Assembly (NCBI GenBank): GCA_020251025.1
Contig: JADCDI010000025.1
Span: 1 to 63,788, forward strand
Origin: Rhodobacter sp.
GTDB lineage: Bacteria > Pseudomonadota > Alphaproteobacteria > Rhodobacterales > Rhodobacteraceae
Reading direction: 5' to 3'
Length of the DNA: 63,788 nucleotides
This document shows positions 38,683 through 46,423 of this stretch, piece by piece. The position numbers and the translations under genes were made by a program. The notes under the pieces are model-generated. The model searched no databases. It was given only the letters and a program-made list of their open reading frames with translations, and was not told the origin of the DNA. Position 1 is the stretch's first letter. Each line of letters starts with the position of its first letter.

Positions 38683-39132
38683 TCAGCCGCCGTACAGCGC
38701 CGCCGCGCGCCGCTCGAACGCGCGGACCACCCGCTGCATCGCGTCGTTGAACACCACGCCGATAATCCCCTGCAGGATCGCGTTGCGAAACTCGAAATCC
38801 ACAAAGAACTCCACCTCGCAGCCGCCTTCGGGCCGGTCGCGGAAGGCCCAGAACGATTTCATCCTGCGAAAGGGCCCGTCCAGATATTCGGTATCGATCC
38901 GCTTCTTGCCCGGCCACAGCGTGACGCGGCTTGTGAATGTCTCGCGGAACACCTTGAAGGAAATCACCAGGTCCGCCTCCATCACCTCGCCCTCCGGCAT
39001 GGGGCGGCGGGCGGTGATGCGGGCGGCAGAGTTCCAGGGCAGAAATTCGGGATAGCGGGCGACATCCGCCACCAGATCATACATCTGCTGTGCGGTGTAG
39101 GGCAGCGCCTTTGTCTCGTGATGGGTTGGCAA
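38683..39132 (-). CDS. RatA/COQ10-like START-domain protein
   Basis: 149 residues, SRPBCC fold. Starts MPTHHETKALPYTAQQMYDLVADV, here cited only to TAQQMYDLV. Database names call it a RatA-type toxin, but in alphaproteobacteria and mitochondria the relative COQ10 binds ubiquinone and supports respiration, which is the likelier role. No antitoxin RatB lies beside it. Convergent with the barrel gene (5-nt gap), divergent from hpt. Confidence 0.85.
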   Translation of the reverse strand: MPTHHETKALPYTAQQMYDLVADVARYPEFLPWNSAARITARRPMPEGEVMEADLVISFKVFRETFTSRVTLWPGKKRIDTEYLDGPFRRMKSFWAFRDRPEGGCEVEFFVDFEFRNAILQGIIGVVFNDAMQRVVRAFERRAAALYGG

Positions 39133-39202
39133 AGGCCCCCTCCCCGGGCGTGACTCGCTGCCGGGTTTTCGTTAAACGGGCCGGGGAAATCAAGGGGTCG
39201 CC

Positions 39203-39739
39203 ATGCCGCAACCGTCCTATGTGATCGATGAGATGATCTCGGCCAAGGCGATTGCGGCCCGTGTCGAGACGTTGGCCCGCGACATCACCCAGCACTTCAG
39301 CGGCACCGACAAGCTGATCGTGGTCGGGCTGCTGCGCGGGTCCTTTGTGTTCATCGCCGATCTGGTGCGCGAAATCGATCTTCCGGTCGAGGTCGATTTT
39401 CTGGAAGCCTCGTCCTATGGCGACGGCATGGAAAGCTCGCGCGAGGTGCGCATCCTCAAGGATCTGCGCGGCGAAATCGCAGGGCGCGATGTGCTGGTGG
39501 TCGAAGACATCGTCGATACCGGCTTCACGCTAAGCCATGTCGTCCGGCTGCTGCAAAGCCGCGAACCCAAGCGGCTGGAGGTTTGCGCCCTTCTGGACAA
39601 ACCGACGCGGCGCGAGGTTGACATCCGCGCCACCTGGACCGGCTTTGTCATTCCGGACGAATTCGTTGTCGGCTACGGCATCGATTTTGCCCAGCGCAAC
39701 CGGAACCTGCCCTTCATCGGCAAGGTTCGGTTCACCTGA
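39203..39739 (+). CDS. hpt: Hypoxanthine phosphoribosyltransferase
   Basis: 178-residue purine salvage enzyme making IMP/GMP from hypoxanthine/guanine and PRPP. PRPP-binding motif [11 protein letters not shown] and the flexible-loop [10 protein letters not shown] are present. The following 39740-39963 has no recognisable gene. Confidence 0.92.
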   Translation: MPQPSYVIDEMISAKAIAARVETLARDITQHFSGTDKLIVVGLLRGSFVFIADLVREIDLPVEVDFLEASSYGDGMESSREVRILKDLRGEIAGRDVLVVEDIVDTGFTLSHVVRLLQSREPKRLEVCALLDKPTRREVDIRATWTGFVIPDEFVVGYGIDFAQRNRNLPFIGKVRFT

Positions 39740-39963
39740 GCGCAAGGTGCCCCTGCCCGGCGCCCGGCCCCCTGCCGAAGGTCCGCAGGATTTGCCCGAA
39801 GGGCTGTGATGACCCTGCCCGCATACCGCCGCAGGCGAGCCTGGGGCGGCCAGGCGGCGGCATGGCGGCATGGGGCTTGCGCCGCCTGCCGCAGGGCCTA
39901 TCGTCACGCCCAAGGTAAATCCAGGCCCGCCATCGCCGGCGGAAGCAAAGAAAAGGGGCATCG

Positions 39964-40854
39964 ATGCGTCGCATACTGTCGGGGCTGGGTCTGGCGGCGG
40001 TGCTGGCCCTTGGGGCCGCCTATGTCATCACCCGGCCGCAAAGTTCTGATCCGGCCACCCTTGCGGGTCTGACCGGCGATCCGGTTCAGGGCGAGATGGT
40101 GTTCTGGGCCGGGGGCTGCGCCTCCTGCCACGCGGCCCCCGGTGCCGAAGGTGAGGCGCGCCTTGTGCTGGCGGGGGGCCTGCGGCTTTCAACCGCGTTC
40201 GGAACCTTCATCGTGCCCAACATTTCCCCCCACACGGCGCAGGGGATCGGGGCCTGGACGGTCGAAAACCTGGACACCGCGATGCGCCACGGAACCTCGC
40301 CACAGGGGCGGCACTATTATCCGTCCTTCCCCTATACCTCTTATGCCCATGCAACAGCGCAGGATGTGGCGGACCTGCACGCCTTTCTGATGACCCTGCC
40401 CGCCTCGGACCGCGCCAGCGAACCCCATGAGATCCGCTTTCCCTTCAACCAGCGGCTGCTTCTGGGGGGATGGAAGCTGCTGAACTCGGGGGCCGGATGG
40501 GTGGTGACCGGCGATCTGACGGCCGAGGAAACACGCGGGCGCTACCTTGTCGAAGGGCTGGGGCATTGCAGCGAATGCCACACGCCGCGCGATGCCCTGG
40601 GGGGGCGGAACCTGTCGCGCTGGCTGGCGGGCGGGCCGAACCCCGAAGGTCAGGGCAATATCCCCAACATCACCCCGGCGCATCTGACCTGGACGGCATC
40701 CGAAATCGCCGAATACCTGAAAAGCGGCTTCACGCCGGATTATGATTCCGCCGGCGGATCAATGGCTGCGGTGGTGACCAACCTGTCGCACCTGCCCGAT
40801 TCGGACCGGCAGGCGATTGCGGCCTATCTGGCCCGTGTCCCGCCGCTTCGCTGA
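39964..40854 (+). CDS. Dihaem c-type cytochrome
   Basis: 296 residues: N-terminal signal/anchor (about residues 5-24), then two cytochrome c domains with haem sites CASCH (52-56) and CSECH (202-206). The layout resembles the cytochrome subunits that pass electrons from membrane-bound alcohol or sugar dehydrogenases, but no dehydrogenase gene is adjacent, so the electron donor is unknown. A possible axial Met lies in the C-terminal domain (GGSMAAV). Periplasmic, facing the respiratory chain. Confidence 0.85.
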   Translation: MRRILSGLGLAAVLALGAAYVITRPQSSDPATLAGLTGDPVQGEMVFWAGGCASCHAAPGAEGEARLVLAGGLRLSTAFGTFIVPNISPHTAQGIGAWTVENLDTAMRHGTSPQGRHYYPSFPYTSYAHATAQDVADLHAFLMTLPASDRASEPHEIRFPFNQRLLLGGWKLLNSGAGWVVTGDLTAEETRGRYLVEGLGHCSECHTPRDALGGRNLSRWLAGGPNPEGQGNIPNITPAHLTWTASEIAEYLKSGFTPDYDSAGGSMAAVVTNLSHLPDSDRQAIAAYLARVPPLR

Positions 40855-40956
40855 GGGGGGCACAAGGCACGCCGGGCGCGCCTTGCCGGTGCCTTTCGCG
40901 GTTGACTCCCCATGGATTTCGCGCGCTTGCTGCGCAATCAAGGCAGATTGTTTTCC

Positions 40957-42153
40957 ATGTCAGATCAGACCACCCCGGCCGCACCGGCGCATGACACCAC
41001 GGTCCTGCCTATCATCGCGGCTGTGGCGCTGTGCCACATGCTCAATGACCTGATGCAGTCGGTGATTCCGGCGATCTATCCGCTGCTGAAGGGGGAACTC
41101 GCGCTCAGCTTCGGGCAGATCGGCCTTGTCACTTTCGTGTTTCAGGGCACGGCCTCGGTGCTGCAGCCCGTGGTCGGCCTTTACACCGACCGCAGGCCCC
41201 TGCCCTTTTCGCTGGTGTTCGGCATGGGTCTGACGCTGTCGGGTCTGGTCGTGCTGGCACATGCGCACAGTTTTCCGATGCTGCTTGTCGCGGTGGCGCT
41301 GGTTGGCTGCGGCAGTTCCGTGTTTCACCCCGATTCCAGCCGCATCGCCCGCCTTGCCGCCGGGCGCAGGCCGGGCTTCGCCCAATCCTTTTTTCAGGTC
41401 GGCGGCAATGCGGGATCGGCACTGGGGCCATTGCTTGCGGCCTTTATCGTGGTGCCGTTCGGCCAGATCAGCGTGCAATGGTTCGCCCTGGTCGCGCTGG
41501 CCGGAATGGCGGTGCTGTTCGGCGTGGGCCGCTGGTATGGATCCGAAGGCCGGGCACGCATGACCGCCGCGCGCAACCGCCCGCGCGGACCGGGCTTTCC
41601 CCGACCGGTGGTGCGGCGCGCCCTGCTGGTGCTGATTGCGCTGACGTTTTCCAAATTCGTCTATATGGGCGCCTATTCCAGCTATTTCACCTTCTACCTG
41701 ATCGAGCACTTCGGCCTGTCGGTGGCCGGGGCCCAGATCAGCCTGTTCCTGTTTCTGGCCGCTGTTGCCTTCGGCACCATCATCGGCGGCCCCATCGGCG
41801 ACCGGATCGGGCGCAAGCGGGTGATCTGGGTGTCGATCCTTGGCGTTGCCCCGATTGCCCTGCTGATTCCCCATGTCGGGCTGGCAGCCACGGTGGCGCT
41901 CAGCGCCCTGGCCGGACTGATCCTTGCCTCGGCCTTCCCGGCGATCGTTGTCTTTGCGCAGGATCTGATGCCGGAAAAGGTCGGCATGGTGGCCGGGCTG
42001 TTCTTTGGCCTTGCCTTCGGCATGGGCGCGCTGGGGGCGGCAGCCATCGGCATGATTGCGGATGCAACCTCGATCACCTATGTCTTCGGTCTGATCTCGG
42101 TCCTGCCGCTGATCGGCGGGCTGGCGGTTTTCCTTCCCGATGTCAGGCGCTGA
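40957..42153 (+). CDS. fsr: MFS transporter, fosmidomycin-resistance (Fsr) type
   Basis: 398 residues, 12 predicted membrane helices. The first helix region AVALCHMLNDLMQSVIPAIYP and GSSVFHPDSSR motif (cited as FHPDSSR) are marks of the Fsr family. Efflux of fosmidomycin or related small acids is the family role. Start ATG 40957 (MSDQTTPAA) is preferred over the in-frame ATG 40912. Convergent with lipA. The MEP-pathway gene ispDF lies 5 kb upstream. Confidence 0.82.
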   Translation: MSDQTTPAAPAHDTTVLPIIAAVALCHMLNDLMQSVIPAIYPLLKGELALSFGQIGLVTFVFQGTASVLQPVVGLYTDRRPLPFSLVFGMGLTLSGLVVLAHAHSFPMLLVAVALVGCGSSVFHPDSSRIARLAAGRRPGFAQSFFQVGGNAGSALGPLLAAFIVVPFGQISVQWFALVALAGMAVLFGVGRWYGSEGRARMTAARNRPRGPGFPRPVVRRALLVLIALTFSKFVYMGAYSSYFTFYLIEHFGLSVAGAQISLFLFLAAVAFGTIIGGPIGDRIGRKRVIWVSILGVAPIALLIPHVGLAATVALSALAGLILASAFPAIVVFAQDLMPEKVGMVAGLFFGLAFGMGALGAAAIGMIADATSITYVFGLISVLPLIGGLAVFLPDVRR

Positions 42154-42217
42154 CCTTCCGCGACCCAGGCCGCAAAGCCGGGCGGCAAGACCGCATCGCC
42201 ACGCCGGGCGGCTGTGG

Positions 42218-43168
42218 TCAGGCCCGCCCCAGTTTTGCCAGACGCGCCGCCCGCAGCCGCGCGAAATCCTCGCCGGCGTGGTAAGAGGACCGGGTCAGGG
42301 GCGTGGCCGACACCATCAGGAACCCCTTGCCATAGGCTGCCGTCGCATAGCCCCTGAATTCGTCGGGCGTCACGAAACGGTCGACGTGGTGGTGCTTCGG
42401 CGTCGGTTGCAGGTATTGGCCGATGGTCAGAAAATCCACATCTGCGGCGCGCATGTCATCCATCACCTGCAGAACCGACTGGCGGTCCTCGCCCAGGCCC
42501 ACCATGATGCCTGATTTGGTGAACATCGCAGGGTCAAGTTCCTTCACCCGCTGCAGCAGGCGCAGCGAATGGAAATAGCGCGCGCCTGGGCGCACCTCGG
42601 GGTAAAGGCCCGGCACGGTTTCCAGATTGTGGTTGAACACATCGGGCCGCGCCGCAACCACCGTTTCCAGCACGCCGGGCGCGCATTTCAGAAAGTCGGG
42701 CACCAGAACCTCGATGGTCGTTCCCGGCGCGCGGTGGCGGATTGCGCGGATGGTCTGCGCGAAATGCGCAGCCCCGCCATCTTCCAGATCATCCCGGTCA
42801 ACCGATGTCACCACCACATGGTTCAACCCAAGCTCAGCCACCGCATGGGCGACCCGGCCCGGCTCAAACGCATCCAGCGCCTGCGGCCTGCCGGTGGCCA
42901 CGTTGCAAAAGGTGCAGCCGCGCGTGCAGATCTCGCCCATGATCATCATGGTGGCGTGCCCCTGGCTCCAGCATTCGCCGACATTGGGGCAGCCCGCCTC
43001 TTCGCAGACCGTCACCAGCTTTTGCGCCCGGATGATGTCGCGCGTGGCCTTGTACCCCTGGCTGACCGGGGCCTTGACCCGGATCCAGTCCGGTTTCTTC
43101 GGCTGCGCGGTATCAGCGCGATGCGCCTTTTCGGGATGACGCTGTTCGGGCACAGAAAGATCACGCAC
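42218..43168 (-). CDS. lipA: Lipoyl synthase
   Basis: 316-residue radical-SAM enzyme that inserts two sulfurs into octanoyl-protein. Auxiliary cluster cysteines Cys55, Cys60 and Cys66; radical-SAM CTRGCTFC at residues 81-88; conserved RSSYHAGE end with the Ser ligand. Start GTG 43168 has a GGGAAA site and gives the family N-terminus ([16 protein letters not shown]); the open extension to 43273 is not conserved. Confidence 0.94.
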   Translation of the reverse strand: MRDLSVPEQRHPEKAHRADTAQPKKPDWIRVKAPVSQGYKATRDIIRAQKLVTVCEEAGCPNVGECWSQGHATMMIMGEICTRGCTFCNVATGRPQALDAFEPGRVAHAVAELGLNHVVVTSVDRDDLEDGGAAHFAQTIRAIRHRAPGTTIEVLVPDFLKCAPGVLETVVAARPDVFNHNLETVPGLYPEVRPGARYFHSLRLLQRVKELDPAMFTKSGIMVGLGEDRQSVLQVMDDMRAADVDFLTIGQYLQPTPKHHHVDRFVTPDEFRGYATAAYGKGFLMVSATPLTRSSYHAGEDFARLRAARLAKLGRA

Positions 43169-43199
43169 TGCTTTTTTTCCCTGACGCAAGCCAGAAGCA

Positions 43200-43228
43200 C
43201 AGATATGCTTGTTGCCGCCGCAAGGCAA
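43200..43228 (-). promoter_or_regulatory. Candidate promoter for lipA
   Basis: On the minus strand TTGCCT (43223-43228), 17-bp spacer, TATCTG (43200-43205), about 32 bp upstream of the GTG start. Half the -10 bases match. Confidence 0.35.
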
Positions 43229-43308
43229 CCGGCGGCGCAAGGCGACCGGGAACGAAGAAAAGAACCGGTGCAATCAAAACAGGATCGGGTGCCGGTCAGG
43301 GAGGGAAC

Positions 43309-44013
43309 ATGTCAAAGAAACTGATTGCCGAAGCGCTGGGAACCTTGATCCTTGTGCTGTTCGGCTGTGGTGCTGCGGTGATCGGGCAAAAGGTTGTGGG
43401 TGCGGACGGCGTCATGGTCGGCATCGGCTATGCGGGCATCTCGCTTGCTTTCGGCCTGTCGATCGTGGCGGCGGCCTATGGCTTGGGCGCGATTTCGGGT
43501 GCGCATCTGAACCCGGCAGTGTCGCTGGGGATGGTGACGGCCGGCCGGATGGGCATGGGCGACTTTCTGGGCTATGCCGCAGCACAGATCGCCGGGGCGA
43601 TTGTCGGCGCGGCGATCCTTTACGTCATTGCCAGCGGTGCCCCCGGCTGGGGTGGCGGGATGGGTACGAACGGCTGGGGCGAAGGCTATGGCGGCGGCTA
43701 CAGCATGACGGCGGCGCTGGTCTTTGAATTCGTGATGACCTTCATCTTCGTCACCGTGATCCTGGGCGCGACCGGGCCGGGCGCGGCTGCGGGATTTGCC
43801 GGCCTTGCGATCGGGCTGACGCTGGCGGCGATCCATCTGGTTGGCATCCATGTCACCGGCGTGTCGGTGAACCCGGCCCGGTCCATCGGCCCGGCCCTGT
43901 TCGAAGGGGGGCGGGCCCTGTCGCAACTGTGGCTGTTCATTGTCGCCCCTCTGGCAGGCGGCGCGGTGGCGGGCCTTGTCCATGCCGCCGGCCTGACCCG
44001 CGCCCGGGACTGA
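43309..44013 (+). CDS. aqpZ: Aquaporin Z
   Basis: 234-residue water channel, six membrane helices. Both NPA loops are present: HLNPAVS (68-70 for NPA) and VNPARSIGPAL later. A Gly/Trp/Tyr-rich extracellular loop lies between (GWGGGMGTNGWGEGYGGG). Strong GGGAGGG ribosome site before ATG 43309. Divergent from lipA; hairpin terminator follows. Confidence 0.93.
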   Translation: MSKKLIAEALGTLILVLFGCGAAVIGQKVVGADGVMVGIGYAGISLAFGLSIVAAAYGLGAISGAHLNPAVSLGMVTAGRMGMGDFLGYAAAQIAGAIVGAAILYVIASGAPGWGGGMGTNGWGEGYGGGYSMTAALVFEFVMTFIFVTVILGATGPGAAAGFAGLAIGLTLAAIHLVGIHVTGVSVNPARSIGPALFEGGRALSQLWLFIVAPLAGGAVAGLVHAAGLTRARD

Positions 44014-44032
44014 CCCGTCCCGGTGTGACGCA

Positions 44033-44066
44033 CCTTGGCGCGCGCCCTGCCGGCCGCGCGCCAAGG
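44033..44066 (+). terminator. Hairpin terminator after aqpZ
   Basis: Perfect 12-bp inverted repeat CCTTGGCGCGCG / CGCGCGCCAAGG with a 10-base loop, 20 nt after the aqpZ stop. No T-run follows. Confidence 0.5.
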
Positions 44067-44070
44067 CATC

Positions 44071-44084
44071 TTGACCCTGATCAA
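44071..44084. promoter_or_regulatory. FNR/FnrL-like box
   Basis: TTGACCCTGATCAA matches the FNR consensus TTGAT-N4-ATCAA at nine of ten defined bases, and TTGAC...ATCAA forms are common among rhodobacterial FnrL sites. It lies between the aqpZ terminator and the LysE gene; its centre is 63 bp upstream of ATG 44141, so a class II (-41.5) promoter would start around 44119. Confidence 0.5.
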
Positions 44085-44140
44085 GGCGGGCAGGCAACAG
44101 ACCCTTTCAAAGGGATCGATGTCATGTTTTGCAGGCTGTC

Positions 44141-44716
44141 ATGCCGATTCCCGATCTGATCCTTGCCCTTGCGGTGCTGCTGCTGACACCGGGGCCAACC
44201 AATACGTTGATGGCGATTGGCGGGGCCGAACGCGGGGTGCGGGGCGCTTCGGGGCTGATTGCGGTTGAAATCTGCGCCTATCTGTGTGTGGCGGTGCCTC
44301 TGGCGCTGGCCGGGTCTGCGGTTCTGGCCGCCGTGCCCGGCCTGTTGCCAGCGGTCACGGCGGCGGCGGCGGCCTGGGTGCTGTGGCTGGCGGTCCGCAT
44401 GTGGCGCAGCCCGCTTGCAGCGCAGGACGCTTCGGCCACGGTCACGCCCCGGCGCGTCTTTCTGACGACGCTGCTGAACCCCAAGGCACTGATCATCGGC
44501 CTTATGCTGCTGCCAGGACCTGATCTGCCCATGCGGATCGCCGTCTTTGCGGGGCTTATCTGCGGTGCCGCCACCGCATGGATCAGTCTGGGCGCGCTGC
44601 TGGTCCGCCGCGGCGACGCCGCGGTGACCGGCCTGCCACCGCTGTTGCGCCGCAGTGCCGCGCTTTGGCTGGGGCTGCTGTCGGCGGCGCTGGCCTTGCG
44701 CGCCGTCTTGTCCTGA
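44141..44716 (+). CDS. LysE/RhtB family exporter
   Basis: 191-residue inner-membrane protein with about six helices, beginning DLILALAVLLLTPGPTNTLM (the TPGP motif is the family mark) and with a central LNPKALI motif. Family members export amino acids or derivatives. Start ATG 44141 is preferred to TTG 44129. An FNR-like box upstream suggests oxygen-dependent expression. Convergent with the DUF6456 gene. Confidence 0.82.
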   Translation: MPIPDLILALAVLLLTPGPTNTLMAIGGAERGVRGASGLIAVEICAYLCVAVPLALAGSAVLAAVPGLLPAVTAAAAAWVLWLAVRMWRSPLAAQDASATVTPRRVFLTTLLNPKALIIGLMLLPGPDLPMRIAVFAGLICGAATAWISLGALLVRRGDAAVTGLPPLLRRSAALWLGLLSAALALRAVLS

Positions 44717-44730
44717 CGCGGGCGCGGGGT

Positions 44731-44772
44731 GCCGGGCGGGGTGTGCCGGGGGGCGGCAGGCACCGCCCCGGC
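44731..44772. terminator. Possible bidirectional terminator
   Basis: GC-rich imperfect inverted repeat with arms at 44731-44743 and 44761-44772, filling the gap between the convergent LysE and DUF6456 genes. The pairing has bulges. Confidence 0.3.
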
Positions 44773-44777
44773 GCGCG

Positions 44778-45920
44778 CTAGCCGATCAGCGGACCGGCCT
44801 TGCCATAGCGTTCTTCGTAGTGGCGTTTCAGCCGCTGCAGGGCAATGCGCAGCACGATCTTTCCCGATCGCGCCGACCAGCCCATCCGCCTTTCGGCGAC
44901 CTCCAGCCCTTCAAGATAGCAGCCGCAGCGCAGAACCATGTCGCCCAGTCCAGGACCAAGATCGGCCAGCGCTGCGGCCACACGTTCGCGCGCGGCGCGT
45001 GGGCCGTCCCATGGCCCGCCGTCCGACCGGAAGCTGCCCCGATCCCCCCCGGTCAGGAAGCGGTCCCAGTTCTGGGCCACGCGCGGGCCCATCTGCGCCA
45101 GTTCGAAATCCTCGCGCAGCCGTTCGGCGGCATCGACAAGGGCCGTTTCCAGAAAGGGCTTGCCATCCTTGTCGCGCCGCCGTCCCAGAACGGCAATCGG
45201 GCTTTCGACGGCGCCGTAGCGCACGCGCGGCCCCGTTCCCTCTGCGTCCTGCCCGCCGGACAGATCGCCCGCCCGCGCCGCGAGCTGTTCGGCGAAACGG
45301 CGCAGCGCCGACCGTCCGGGGCCGGTCAGCTCATAGCTTGCAACGCGCCCGGGCTTGCGGCAGGAAATCCACCCCTTCAGTGCAAAGGCCTGCGCAACGG
45401 GGCGGTCCACCACCCCAAGATGCGCCGTCCGGCCATCGGGCAGCGCGCGCAGCACCGCCGCCTTTTCCATGTCCTGCGCAATCGCAAGCACCGCACCCGG
45501 TTCGGAAAGGCGGCGCAGAATGCGGCGGGCCTCGCGGGCGATTGTGGCGTCATCCAGCATGATGTGGTCAGCACGGATCGGGGCGGTCATGGCGGGGTCA
45601 CTCTCCTTCACTGGAACACGGCTGCGGCAGGCGTGCGCTTTTCCAAGCGCCGCCAGAGCTTCGTCGATCAACGGGTCGTCGCGGCGGCTCTCGCAGCGGC
45701 GGACCTTGCGCAGCACCGTCGAGGCGGCACAGCCTTCGCGGCGCGCCAGCGACCGCAGGGAATGCCCGTCTTCGATGTGATCAAGATAAAGCCGCACCGC
45801 GTCCGGCAGCCAGGCCGGCAGGGAACCGACCGGCCCGAAGTTTGAACCGCTTTGCCCCGGGTGGCCGGGGCCGGGGCCGATTGCGGCAGGCACCGGGGCA
45901 AACACAACCTTGGCACGCAT
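44778..45920 (-). CDS. DUF6456 helix-turn-helix protein
   Basis: 380 residues. An N-terminal helix-turn-helix-like segment (about residues 45-75, HSLRSLARREGCAASTV) suggests DNA binding; the middle contains a winged-helix-like stretch (ALKGWISCRKPGRVASYELT) and the C-terminal part is DUF6456 (MGWSARSGKIVLRIALQRL). I recognise the domain but no function is established. The start at 45920 lies next to an unusually AT-rich divergent spacer (45921-46068). Confidence 0.75.
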   Translation of the reverse strand: MRAKVVFAPVPAAIGPGPGHPGQSGSNFGPVGSLPAWLPDAVRLYLDHIEDGHSLRSLARREGCAASTVLRKVRRCESRRDDPLIDEALAALGKAHACRSRVPVKESDPAMTAPIRADHIMLDDATIAREARRILRRLSEPGAVLAIAQDMEKAAVLRALPDGRTAHLGVVDRPVAQAFALKGWISCRKPGRVASYELTGPGRSALRRFAEQLAARAGDLSGGQDAEGTGPRVRYGAVESPIAVLGRRRDKDGKPFLETALVDAAERLREDFELAQMGPRVAQNWDRFLTGGDRGSFRSDGGPWDGPRAARERVAAALADLGPGLGDMVLRCGCYLEGLEVAERRMGWSARSGKIVLRIALQRLKRHYEERYGKAGPLIG

Positions 45921-45972
45921 TTCCTACCTGATTGTTAACGCTGGCCTTTTGCCGATAATTCTTTACAATTCC

Positions 45973-45987
45973 TTAAGCAATCCGTAA
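45973..45987. promoter_or_regulatory. Possible CtrA-type site
   Basis: TTAA, seven bases, then GTAA: seven of eight defined bases of the CtrA full site TTAA-N7-TTAA, in the AT-rich spacer between the divergent DUF6456 and DUF6477 genes. A GTTAAC half-site-like sequence lies about 30 bp away. Confidence 0.25.
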
Positions 45988-46068
45988 CCCTGCGCGCGCT
46001 TTGCGCCAGATTGCGCAACGCCCGGTTGCGACAGGGCAGAGTAGGCTTTCCCCATCTGGAGGCCTCTC

Positions 46069-46359
46069 ATGACGGAACTGCGCAGCCGCATCGCCAGGTT
46101 ACAGCGTCCCCGGCTTTTGATTCAGGCGGCACGCCTTGGTCTGCCGGATTACCGGCGCGAGCGTGACCTGCGCCGGCTGATCGGCATGCTGGCTGCCCCG
46201 CCGCCGCCGGTCTCGGTTGTCCGGCTTCTCGAAGCGGAAGATGCCATCGAAGAGGTCCGCAAGTCCGGTGCCACCGGGTACAATGCGGTCCGCCATGTCG
46301 ATCTGCTGATTGCCCTGATGGCCGAGGCGCGCCTGCTGCCGCGCGACCCGCTGCGCTGA
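46069..46359 (+). CDS. DUF6477 family small protein
   Basis: 96 residues, highly charged, without membrane segment. Matches the small DUF6477 family as I recognise it (LIQAARLGLPDYRRERDLRRL, cited as AARLGLPDYRRERDL). Function unknown. Start ATG 46069 has a TGGAGG site. Divergent from the DUF6456 gene and convergent with the mttB-like gene. Confidence 0.7.
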   Translation: MTELRSRIARLQRPRLLIQAARLGLPDYRRERDLRRLIGMLAAPPPPVSVVRLLEAEDAIEEVRKSGATGYNAVRHVDLLIALMAEARLLPRDPLR

Positions 46360-46373
46360 CCCCGCAAAAGGAA

Positions 46374-46402
46374 ACGCGCCACCGGCAGGACCGGCGGCGC
46401 GT
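46374..46402. terminator. Bidirectional hairpin terminator
   Basis: ACGCGCCACCGG and CCGGCGGCGCGT pair over 11 of 12 positions with a 5-base loop, between the convergent DUF6477 and MttB-like genes. Confidence 0.5.
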
Positions 46403-46423
46403 CCGGCAGATGGCCGGGAAAGA

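Noticed and set aside
38683-39132. RatA as a toxin of a toxin-antitoxin pair
   Set aside because: No antitoxin gene is adjacent, and the alphaproteobacterial homologues are better explained as COQ10-like ubiquinone-binding proteins.
39740-39963. Small gene between hpt and the cytochrome
   Set aside because: The open frames are Arg/Ala-rich and without a plausible start site.
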